NCBI GenBank assembly: GCA_011316305.1
Contig: SAUG01000216.1
Coordinates: 1-18,460 of the forward strand
Origin: Rusavskia elegans
Taxonomy: Eukaryota; Ascomycota; Lecanoromycetes; Teloschistales; Teloschistaceae
Length of the DNA stretch: 18,460 nt
Direction of reading: 5' to 3'
A program made the translations under genes and the position numbers. This document shows positions 9,039 to 17,499 of this stretch, one piece after another (position 1 is the stretch's first letter; every line of letters starts with the position of its first letter). The notes under the pieces were generated by a model. That model ran no database searches. It was given only the letters and a program-made list of their open reading frames with translations, and was not told where the DNA came from.

Positions 9039-9465
9039 TATATAATCGATTTTAAATCCGGAAATATATCTAGAAGGAGTTCTATCTACAATATATTATA
9101 GAACGAGTTTATAAATATTTAGAAATCATTTTCTAGTATATTAAAACAAAAATAGATTTATCTATTAAATAGTTCAATCGGATTTTCTATTTTATTTATA
9201 TAAAAACTATATAGTAGTTTATAATTTTATATCGACTATCGGAAATTTAATACGTTTATAAATAAAAATAAAAATATTCTATTATTTCTATCCGAAATAA
9301 TAGACTAATTAATATATATATTGTTAAATATTAAAATTAATATTCGAAATATCTACTATTATATTTTTATTAAAAATAATAACAAATAGAAAATAGTCTT
9401 TTATTTTCGATATAACTAATACGATAATAGAATATTACTATTTTATTTTATTAATACGTCTATTT
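9039..9465 (+). pseudogene. pol: Reverse transcriptase fragment of the outer chromovirus
   Basis: Continues the frame of 4440-5674 after the inner element. It reads IDFKSGNISRRSSIYN (the pre-RT stretch), then SSIGFSILFI and YIDYRKFN at 9228-9251, matching SPAGFPILFV and VDYRxLN. At 9333-9365 it reads KINIRNIYYYI, matching KLDLRDAYHxI. The motif A catalytic Asp is now Asn (9339-9341), as is the Asp of RDAYH (9348-9350), both by G-to-A. It ends near FINTSI (from LTNAPA), where family B sequence begins. The palm YxDD motif and the first part of RNase H are missing, probably deleted when family B came in. Confidence 0.88.
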
Positions 9466-9660
9466 ACGTTGGTTGAATTATCGGTAGAAAGATACGTTAT
9501 ATTACTAAATAAATTTGGATTAAAGTTTCAAGAAACCGTTATTTACGTTAATTAAACTGGAATATAAATTCTATTATCGTATATTCGATACTGATATACT
9601 TACGTTTTATTTGTTTATCGAACCACTGATTTACTAGATACCAAAACCAAAATAAATTAA
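9466..9660 (-). repeat. Family B 5' region, reversed fragment
   Basis: The reverse complement of 17505-17700 matches this stretch closely: gaattatcggtagaaagata, gttatttacgttaa, actgg, ttcgatactg, cgaaccactg and gataccaaaacc are shared, with C/T and G/A changes. It ends at the ccaaaacc tail-like word and is followed at once by a family B 3' end in the opposite orientation. It interrupts the reverse transcriptase frame. Confidence 0.85.
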
Positions 9661-9751
9661 ATAAATAAACTTTATTTGACGAATATATTTTTAGGTGCGA
9701 GAATTTCTTTATATATAAATATAATAATCGTTATCGTATAGAACGTTGAGA

Positions 9752-9766
9752 ATATATATATATATG
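9752..9766. repeat. (TA)n microsatellite inside family B
   Basis: Short TA run that recurs at the same place in every family B copy: about 246-261, 9752-9766, near 12757-12764 and 18438-18453. It is thus part of the repeat and not an independent microsatellite. Confidence 0.6.
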
Positions 9767-9781
9767 TAAACGTAATATAAT

Positions 9782-12285
9782 TGGATTGATCGTCAGATCG
9801 AATTTCGAATCTAGATTAACTAATCCGACCCGATTCGAGTCGGATTAAAAAATAGTTTGATTCGATTTAAATCGGATCGGGTTATTCTAGGATTCGATCC
9901 GTTAAAATCGTTAAAATTTTCTTTTTTACGTTATAAAATCTATTTTTTTATTAATAATATAATAGTATATCGAAATTATATTTTTATCTAGATCTTTTAT
10001 TTCTAGTTATAGATTACTAATTAGATAGTTCAATAATTTCTTTTATATTTTTATTATTTTCGGTTTCCGTTTCTATTTCTCTTTTTATAGTCTCTTTTTT
10101 TTCTATATTTTTATTTTTAATTTTATTAAAATTGATATTTCTAGTTAAATTTTTATTGTTTTCGAATTTAATATTATTCTATTTGGTAGAATCTCTCTCT
10201 ACTATCTAGTTTCTATTATTAACTTCGACGATATTATTAAAATTTTGGTTTTTCTTTTTATATAGAAATTTGATAGTTATATTAGCCGTATTACTACTAT
10301 AGCTACATTTTTTAGTAAACTTCGATTATTTTTATAGAATCTCTAGTATTCTAGCGATTTTAAATTTTTTAAAGCCGCTATAATAGATTATTTATTATTA
10401 AAAAAAAATTAACGATTAAAGCTATATATTTAGTCAAAATTATCCCGTCTATACTTTTAATAGTTATAGTAGATTCGATAAAATATTAGAAATAAATAAT
10501 TATAAATTAGATAGTTTTACTTTTATTTAATATATTATTCTACTATTTTACTTTATTTTATTTTTATTTTATTTAATCTATAAATATTATTTTTTCTATT
10601 TTTTTTAGCAAACTTTATTACGAAATTTAATTTTATAATAATATTCTATATATATATATATATTACTAATATATATTACTATAAAGTTTTTTTTACCAAT
10701 TCTATAATTCGTATTATCGTCTCTAGCGTTTTATTTTAAAAGAATCTTTATATTTAGATTTCTAGTTTTCTATATATCGGTTTTCTTTAATTTCTAAAAA
10801 CGTTTTTATATAGTAATACGATTTATATTTTACTTTTTAGAAAATATATATTTAGACTTTAACTATTTTCCATCGCGTTCGCAGTTTATAACCGATTTAG
10901 ATTTTATAAATAGTAATTTTAATTTAGATCGACCGATATACTAGATAGTGGTTATAATTAAATATAATAGAATAATATATTTAATATTTAAAAGAATCTA
11001 TAAAATTTAGTAGCTAAAAATATATAGAAAATAATAGTAAAATACGATAGAAGTTTATAGAAATATATAGACTCGTTTAATTTAGCCGAAATCTATCCGA
11101 CGATTATATAAATTAATTAAATTTTACCTTCGATCTTTTTTTATTTATTAATTAACTATTATCGAAAATTTCTAAAATAATATATATTATACTATATTAT
11201 ACGTCGTTTTATTTATCGTTTTATATAAACGATTTTATAGTATATACTATTTGAACGATTATAATATTAAAATAATAATATAAGAAATATAATAGCGTTA
11301 AAGATATTTTAATATATAAAAATTTTACGAAATCGATTTTTAAAAAATAGTAAAACTAAATAAATAAAGAAAGAATCCTCTAGTTTAATAGTAAAAGTAA
11401 TATTCTAAAATTATATATTTTAAAATAATATATTTCAAAATAATATACTTTAAATAGTTTAGCTAATATTATATCGATAGAAATATAAATAAAAAGCTAG
11501 TATTATTGTTTTTCGAAATATCCGTCGCTATTAAAAAGATTTCGATAATCTGATTTTAAAAATACTGTTTACTAGACTATATCGCGAAATTTACGAAGAT
11601 ATTATTATAGAAATTAGTTCGGCCGAAGTTATTAAAATATAGAATATAATATTAACGGTTCTATAAAATTCTATAAAAGTATATATTAATATTTATCTAA
11701 AAAAATAATATATTTTTATTTTATATTACTATTTATATATTTAGTTAATTTGTTTTAATTAAATATTGATCTAGTAGTAATTTATACTAAACGAATTACT
11801 ATTTAAATTTAAATATTTTTAGTTTATTAAAATTATAATAAAGAATTTAGAGGTATAGCTAAAAAAAAATAAACTATTCAATAATCGAATTCTATATAAT
11901 TAAAAGATTCGGGAAAAAAATATACGATCTAGAATTTTTCGAAAAGAAAATAATAAAAATTATAGCCGTTATATTATTTAATATTAAATGAAATATATAA
12001 TCGCTTTATATTATTAGTACCTAAATTAATATATATAATTAAAGGCAACAATATATTTAAAAAATAATTATTTATAAAAGTTATAGTATTCGATTATCTA
12101 ATATTATTACGAATTTGATTAAATTAAATTTTTATTAATTTCAATTTTATAATCTAATCCGACTTTAGATTTTAATATTAAAAATCGATTCGAATCGTTT
12201 AATAGGTCGGGTTAAATCGATTTATTAAAACTCGGATCGAATTTCTAAAATACCGATAAAAATCCGTATCGAAATAGCCAATTTA
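9782..12285 (+). mobile_element. Full-size hAT-type transposon, family A copy A5, 2504 bp
   Basis: The left end tggattgatcgtcagatcga matches TAGACTGGCCGTCGGATCGG after transitions, and the right end tatcgaaatagccaattta matches taccgaagtagccagtcta. A perfect 8-bp duplication AATATAAT flanks it (9774-9781 and 12286-12293). The ends (about 140 bp each side) match the short copies, while the 2.2-kb interior does not. The length fits an autonomous hAT element. A probable transposase relic on the + strand lies in its right third. It interrupts a family B copy and so is younger than that copy. Confidence 0.88.
11440..12125 (+). pseudogene. Probable hAT transposase relic, C-terminal part
   Basis: Inside hAT copy A5, one frame (codon starts such as 11761) stays readable for about 220 codons with TAA/TAG/TGA where Gln, Trp or Arg is expected. 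It holds KY-stop-SSSNLY, a Lys/Glu-rich stretch, then FFEKKIIKIIAVILFNIK-stop-NI. The last part resembles the hAT motif in which Ala-x-x-Leu-x-Pro-x-x-Lys-Trp precedes a Tyr/Phe-Glu pair. The dimerisation motif near the C-terminus was not found. Context (TIRs, 8-bp duplication, size) is stronger evidence than the protein itself. The N-terminal two thirds of the element gave no readable relic on the + strand. Confidence 0.42.
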
Positions 12286-12317
12286 AATATAATTCCAAAT
12301 AGAAATTTTCCGAAAAG

Positions 12318-12690
12318 AAAAATCTATCTATATATTTATAGATTAAAAAAATCTTCGCTATTTTATATCGATTAAAGATTTTAATCCGAAATAAATCTAA
12401 TAGGCTAAAAGATTTTTATAATTCGATTTTTATATTAAATTTTAAAAAGATAAATTGAAATTTATCGATAGATTTTCTAAACGGCTAGATATTCTAAAAT
12501 CGGATAGAAGCGAAAATAATAATATTATTTTCTATTTACCTTTTAAAATAAACTTCGTATACGTAATTTATAGTCGAAAATCTAAAATAATACTAGTATT
12601 CTAGTAATTATTTTATCAATTACTATATTTAATAATAAAAAATCAAATATTTATTTAAATATTTATATATAAACTTTACGTTATTTAATA
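12318..12690 (+). pseudogene. pol: End of RNase H and tether of the outer chromovirus pol
   Basis: One frame (codon starts such as 12341) reads YIFID-stop-KNLRYFISIKDFNPK, matching TDHKNLxYF of Ty3/Gypsy RNase H (His now stop). This is followed by RFL-stop-FDFYIKF and then FIDRFSKRLDI at 12461-12493, matching the DALSRRPD motif after RNase H. The Asp, Ser, basic and Asp positions are kept and Pro reads Leu. The frame runs on to about 12690, where family B copy B2 interrupts it. Around 200 residues between this part and the RT fragment are gone. Confidence 0.85.
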
Positions 12691-12986
12691 TAAAAGTTTT
12701 TTAAAAAAGAATTATCTTTTTATAGAGTTTTTGTCAAGAATTATAATTGAATTATTATATATATACGTTTTATTACCGTAGGTTTTATACGGTAATAATA
12801 ATTATTGTTTGTATAATTAAAAATTTTCGTAGTTAAAAATCAAATAAAGTTTGCAGCGTAGTTAATCGTTTTTATTCTATTATATTCTATTTTCTATTTA
12901 ATTACTATTCTTTCTCTATAAATTCTTTATAACAGTTCGAAATACGTACGATTATAAACTACTAATAAAGTTTTTAGAACTATCTA

Positions 12987-13304
12987 CTAGGTAATATTAT
13001 CTTTTATCTTTGTTATTTTATCTTCGTCTACGGTCGTGTCCGAATCTAGATAATCTATTAACTTATCTAAATATCCGATAACTACTAGCTCGGTATCTAG
13101 TAAAATAAAAGCTTCTATTAGAAATTTAATACGATCGTTAAAACTATACGGCTCCGGCAGATTTAGAATACGAGACTTTAATATTATAATTAAGACCGAC
13201 GGATTTCGGAATTTGAAGTCCGTTATAGTAGACGAATTAGCGAGAACTCGATCGACGTTATCGAATAGTTCGAATTTAGCGGTTTCGAATTCTATTTTTT
13301 TCAA
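12987..13304 (-). pseudogene. Family B coding relic, uninterrupted 105-codon frame
   Basis: No stop for 105 codons, which is remarkable here. It has no ATG: it begins with TTG directly after a TAA, so it is a fragment and not a gene of its own. The stretch FNDRIKFLIEAFILLDTEL aligns with FNLIDRVKLLAVVASVLPS in copy B3, and both are followed at a similar distance (about 270 and 330 bases) by the same family B terminal word. The N-terminal part of the frame continues at about 13420-13540 (YSLNYKLI against YSYKLIQ in B3), beyond hAT copy A7. The product is not recognised. Composition is milder than in the flanking pol relic, so it has suffered less RIP or is younger. Confidence 0.6.
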
Positions 13305-13352
13305 TTAGAAAAATATAATCGTGGTTATAATATTATTAGTAGAGATTCTATA

Positions 13353-13417
13353 TAGGCTGGCCGTCGGATCGGATTTCGAATTTGGATTAGCTAGTCCGAT
13401 CCGGAATAACCAGTCTA
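13353..13417 (+). mobile_element. Tiny hAT-type element, family A copy A7, 65 bp
   Basis: It starts taggctggccgtcggatcgg and ends accagtcta, so both terminal sequences of family A are present with only about 45 bases between. The flanks gattcta(ta) and gatttcta(ta) look like an 8-bp target duplication with one base lost. Within the family B coding relic it separates the YKLI-like part from the 105-codon frame. Confidence 0.82.
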
Positions 13418-13756
13418 GATTTCTATAAATATCAGTTTATAGTTTAGACTATAACGGAAAATACCTACGTCAGATACGATAGTAGATACTAGTAAAAAAA
13501 AAACGACTGTAAGATATATATATTACGAATGTTCTACTACGTTATATTTTAAATAAACTATAGAAATTTATATTACGGACGTATTATAAATTAAATTCGA
13601 ATTAGTTTTATATAAACTTTTAATCTAGATTAATTAGACTAAAATATTAGATTTTATACCGTATATCTAACGCTAGCGTACTAATATCAAAGTGAATTAC
13701 TTACGGAATCGACGATTGACCGGATATTAAAAAAAAAAAATATATATATATATTTA

Positions 13757-15260
13757 GATCTATTCGAATCTATAGCGGTCGAGTTTATAAAATTGTAATC
13801 TAATAGTACTTTTATATTTAATAGAAATTAGAAAAAGATATTGTTTAAACTGTTCGAATAAATTTAGTAAAGTAAATTAAAATACAATTCTTTTTATAAA
13901 AGGTCTATAGTTTATACTTCTAAAGATCTATCTATTAGAAATAAAAATACTATAAATAAATTCTTACGATTTATTAATAGAATTTATTTTTATTAATTAA
14001 ACTTTAAATTCGATTAACTTGAAATATTACTAGCCGGAAATAAATAAAATAATTATAAAATATATTTTTATATATTCTATTTTCACAAGATATATATCTA
14101 TTATTAAAAACTTTATAGAAAGTTTTATTTAATTTCGTCCGAAAGTAAAAATCTATTTTCTTTTATAATAATAGATTTTATTACCCATTTCCCGTTCACG
14201 AAAAATCTATAAATAGATAGAATAAACGATACTATCTATATATTTATTAATTAGTTTATTGAATACGAAACGTATATTATAATAAGAAATGTTTAAAATT
14301 TCAAAGTTTCGAAAGATTTTTTTTTATACAAATTCGTTTATAATTATAATATATTATAAAATTTAACTTTATATCGAAGCTTTTTATTTATTAGTAACTT
14401 TTAGTAAACGTTTCTATATTATCTAGATACGTAACAAAGATTTAATATAATCTATTTTCATTAAATAGACGAGAAAATAAAACGCTAAAGTAAAACGCTA
14501 AAGTATTATCTATAAATATAAAATCTTTTTAAATAGAATAAATAATTTAAACTTTTTTTAATAGCGACATTTATATATAATAATAGTATATACGTATCTA
14601 CTAGTAAAAATTAAAATAAATTTCTAAAAAATTATAAATTTTATTTAAATTAGATTTTTATAAATAGAAATTATAAAAATCAAATCTTTGTAACTATTAA
14701 AGAAATATAGTAGTTATATAAAAATAGAGATTATTTAAAGTATTTATCGTAAATAATTATAGATCAATAAACAAAGTAATATAACCGCTATTATAAAAAA
14801 TTATCTTTTATTAAATAAAATAAAATTTTTATCTAAAAAGTTAAAATATATTCTTTTAAATCTATAAAAAAATAATTATAGAAAATTGGTTTTTTTTTTA
14901 AAATACTATATAAATTTAGTTTATAGACGTATAAATTAAATCTATCAGAATCATTTAAATTTATCTATTTTATTTTTTATATATTTTTATTAGAGTTTTA
15001 ATACTCGCGAGGCGATAGAAATCTTGGACTCTAGCCTATTCTAGTAAAAAATAAAAAAAAATAAAAAATCGATTTTTTTTTAAATATTTAAATAAAGTAA
15101 AATAAATCCGAATATTTAATCTAATAGATTGATTTACTATTCTATAAAAGATTTTGAAAATCTATCGAATATTTAGCTAATATTAAAAGAGCTATTAAAA
15201 CTTTTAAAATTTTAAAATATTTTAATTATCGAAAAATAGATTATAAAAGAAATTATTAAC
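13757..15260 (+). pseudogene. pol: Integrase and chromodomain of the outer chromovirus
   Basis: A single frame (codon starts such as 14174) runs for about 500 codons. It reads FYKRSIVYTSKDLSIRNK and LEILLAG (N-terminal zinc-binding region; the CxxC pair near 14095 reads Tyr). FIIIDFITHFP follows, with the first catalytic Asp kept at 14174-14176. NLTLYRS then stands where SDRG is expected, with the second catalytic Asp reading Tyr at 14372-14374. IDEKIKR stands for TDGQTER, with the catalytic Glu now Lys at 14480-14482. FIYNNSIYVST at 14570-14602 matches FAYNNSxHxST. LSESFKFIYFIFYIFLLEF at 14942-14998 matches LPxxxKIHPVFHVSLLEP. After that, KIDFFLNI, EYLI and SIEYLANIKRAIKTF (about 15065-15210) match a chromodomain with its aromatic cage Trp codons now TAG/TAA. 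This identifies the element as a chromovirus. Confidence 0.9.
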
Positions 15261-16614
15261 TATAAATCCTTTTAATAAACTATAGAACTATTTATAATAT
15301 TCTTTTCATTTTTATTTTCATTTTTATCTTTATTTTTTTTCCGCTAAAAAGCTATCAATCGGCGTAACGGCTAAAAATTTAATAAAAGAAATAGTACAAC
15401 GCTTTATAGAAATAAAAATAAAGGCGAAAACTAAATTAGAACTAAAAACAAAATCGGAGAAAAGATTATATAAATAAAGTAAAAACCGATATAAATTTAT
15501 ACTAACTATAAATATATAATTCGGAAAAAGTTAGAATCGATATCTATATCGGTAAAAAATTGATAGAATTAAAATTTTTAAAAATTATATATTCTATATC
15601 TATTTAATAACGCGTAGTTTCTACTAGATTAAATTTAGCCGCGGTTAATCTTTTTATAGAAAGATTATTCGAATAACTAAAAATATAATCTTTAAATTAA
15701 TATATTATACTATTCTATAATCACGAACTTTATATTAAAAATTCCGAGGAAATAAACGACGTTATATATTAGAAATTACCATTTTAATAATATCGCGTCT
15801 TTTTTTATATATATCGCGGCGAAAGAAATAATATCTATATTTTATTTAATTTTTAAAAGATTTCTAATAGATAATTTCGAGTTCGAATTAGAATTATAAT
15901 ATATATCGATAGTATATTAGAAATAGAAACGAATATCTATTGAAATGATATTTTCTATATTTATATTATATAATTATAGTTATAGTATATTATATTAAAA
16001 TAGATTTTAAATTATAATAACTATTTTATATTTTAAAAATACTTTTAATATATTTATAATTAGTTATACTATACGTTAAATAGAATAGAAATATATAAAT
16101 AAGTAAATATAATTTCTATCTATATCTAAATAACTATATATCTTCTATACTATTAATATATTTGATTTCCGTCTTGTTTTCGCGTATAAATAGAGGAAAG
16201 ATAATTATAATAAAAGAAATAGTATAAAAAATACGGTATAGTAACTTTATATAATATACGTTACGATATAGAAATATAAGTTTTTTAAATCGTATATTAA
16301 AAGTAAATAACGCGGAAACCCGATATAAATAAAGCGAAAATATATTAAAAAGTCTATAAAAAAGCTTTATACGTTATAAACAAAAGATATATATATTATT
16401 TATATTAGAAAAATATAATAAAAAAGAAAAAAAAATTTCAAAATATATATAAATATTATAAATATATATCTATTAAACGCGCGGCTTTTTAAATATAATT
16501 TTAAAACTATAAATAGTTCTAATATATATTGTATTAATATTTCGTAAATATTTGTAAAATTAAAATATTTAAATTTTAAAAACAAATTTAATTATAGAAA
16601 TATAAAAATTAATA
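15261..16614. other. Region after pol, no gene recognised
   Basis: Possible pol C-terminal tail, then non-coding or LTR sequence. 15300-15340 is a pyrimidine-rich stretch with ttttcatttttattttca, like a degraded short tandem repeat. About 15343-15480 holds an open frame of roughly 44 codons (KLSIGVTAKNLIKEIVQRF) with some unmutated CpA, whose meaning is unclear. The rest (15480-16614) is AT-rich with a few G/C words (gccgcggtt at 15638, tatcgcggcg at 15822, aacgcgcggc at 16475). A reverse-strand frame at 16400-16585 is low complexity and was rejected. The left part of the 3' LTR may lie here. Confidence 0.5.
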
Positions 16615-16890
16615 ATCCGTCATTTTATCGTATCTAATTCGTATTATAAAATTTTAAATTATAGATATAATATAAAATTCGAAACGAATTCTAATATAGA
16701 GAAATATAATTATAAAACGTTTACGAAATTTTTCAGATATTAGACGCGCTAGTAATAAGAAATTTTAATAAAATAAAAACTTTATATAAAAATGATTTTT
16801 CTTTCTATTAATTAGTTCTATTATCCAATATATTTGTTTTTCGTATTTATCTACAATTTAATCCTTTAAACGAAATTTAGATTTTATAGA
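16615..16890 (+). repeat. 3' LTR relic of the outer chromovirus (left edge unresolved)
   Basis: 16741-16888 aligns with 2043-2192, the stretch upstream of gag: acgcgctagtaataagaaattttaataaaa against acgcgctagtagctagaagttttaatagaa, and cctttaaacgaaatttagattttatag against cttttaacggaatctagactttatag. Differences are mostly transitions. It stands downstream of the chromodomain, as a 3' LTR should. Similarity ends just after ttttatag, so the LTR end is near 16890. Confidence 0.6.
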
Positions 16891-17183
16891 TATATATTAG
16901 ATTTATTATTTTTTTTATAACTTTCGAAAAAGTTATTATTACTATTAAAAATATTTTTTCTATTAATATTATTTTTATTTTTCCGTAATTAACTTTTTCG
17001 ATTTCGATTTTTAAAACTTCGATTATTTCTTTTACTATACGGAAATAGATTGGATTTTTTAATAGAAAAATTCTACTATTAATTTGATATTTTTATATCT
17101 GTATTTTTGTACCGAATAATTTAAACTGTCTATTTATTATAGTTAAAATCTAATTATTTTACTTTTTAAACGTATATCGTACG
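16891..17183. other. AT-rich flank without recognisable content
   Basis: This lies between the chromovirus 3' LTR relic and hAT copy A6. Long T-runs and words such as actttcgaaaaagtt. Nothing coding or repeated within the window was seen. It may be the original flank of the chromovirus. Confidence 0.5.
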
Positions 17184-17490
17184 TAGACTGGCCATTTCGA
17201 TACAGGTTTCCGTCGGTATTTCGGAAATTCGATCCGAGTTTTAGTAAATTAGTTTAACCTGATCCGCTAAATAGTATAGGTTGATTCCTAAAATTAGAAT
17301 CGAAAATCAGATCGAATTATAAAGTAAAAACTAATAGAAATTCGATTCGGCCCGTTAAATTTTCTATATATAGTAAAATATAATAATTAATTAATAAATT
17401 TTGTATTTATAAAGATAATATATTTAGATAATATATTTCGTCTAACTAGAATCTTTTTAGCTATTATATTTAATTAACTAAACTTATTTC
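17184..17490 (-). mobile_element. Truncated hAT-type element, family A copy A6, reversed
   Basis: It begins with an intact tagactggc and then ccatttcgatacaggtttccgtcggtattt, the reversed right end of the family. It continues through the interior (ttaattaataaatt, gataatatatttagataatatatt, tctaactagaatcttttt, agctattat), matching reversed A1. The match fades at about 17480-17490 before family B begins. The left half and second terminal repeat are missing, probably removed by the family B insertion. Confidence 0.78.
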
Positions 17491-17499
17491 TTTTTTATT

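Larger units (their letters stand above)
5670..9043 (+). mobile_element. Inner Gypsy-like LTR element, non-autonomous, with target repeats
   Basis: A complete LTR element of 3364 bp (5675-9038) flanked by the 5-bp repeat tatat (5670-5674 and 9039-9043); the repeat has low complexity, so it is weak evidence alone. Two 411-bp LTRs, a purine tract before the 3' LTR, a gag relic with a zinc-knuckle pattern, and a second frame of unknown identity fill it. The internal part is only 2542 bp, about half of a normal Gypsy gag-pol, and I find no reverse transcriptase, RNase H or integrase motif. It would have depended on an autonomous relative. It interrupts the reverse transcriptase of the outer chromovirus. 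Confidence 0.88.
9661..12317 (+). repeat. Family B 3' end, split by the 2504-bp hAT copy
   Basis: 9670-9781 matches 150-270 of copy B1 (tttgacgaa, ttaggtgcgagaatttct, ataatcgttatcgtatagaacgttga, then (TA)n). The match resumes at 12286-12317 (aatataattccaaatagaaattttccgaaaag) and equals B1 aatataaccccagacaggag followed by ccttccaaggggg after RIP. The hAT copy A5 lies between, with AATATAAT duplicated at both edges. The pol frame resumes at about 12318. Confidence 0.8.
12695..13745 (-). repeat. Family B repeat, nearly complete, reversed (copy B2)
   Basis: Read on the minus strand it follows copy B3 from its 5' end (tatccggt...gattccgtaagtaattcac against tatccggt...ggttcggtgagcaaatcaa) through tagatatacggtat, tataacgta, the coding relic, attaactacgctgcaaa, accgtata, the TA run and the 3' end. 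This gives a unit length of about 1.05 kb. It carries the 65-bp hAT copy A7 inside. It splits the chromovirus pol between the tether and integrase. The 5' edge is marked by a T-run (minus strand) and (TA)n at 13728-13752. Confidence 0.82.

Noticed and set aside
9044..9440. Extension of the reversed family B copy further left, as a minus-strand coding relic
   Set aside because: A weak alignment was possible, but the + strand here reads clearly as reverse transcriptase in the same frame as 4440-5674, so family B stops at about 9466.
10020..10400. Minus-strand frame inside the large hAT copy resembling a BED-type zinc finger followed by an acidic region
   Set aside because: A BED finger should be at the N-terminus of the transposase, but this orientation leaves only about 450 bp downstream to the element end. 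The match is too weak after RIP.
14478..14503. 13-bp tandem repeat taaaacgctaaag x2
   Set aside because: It lies inside the integrase frame just after the catalytic Glu position, and the spacing to the following conserved motifs is normal, so it is coding sequence that looks repeated by chance.
16400..16585. Minus-strand open frame of 61 codons
   Set aside because: It starts with TTG, is made almost only of Phe, Ile, Leu, Lys, Tyr and Asn codons, and has no similarity to any relic in the window. Chance openness in AT-rich DNA is enough.
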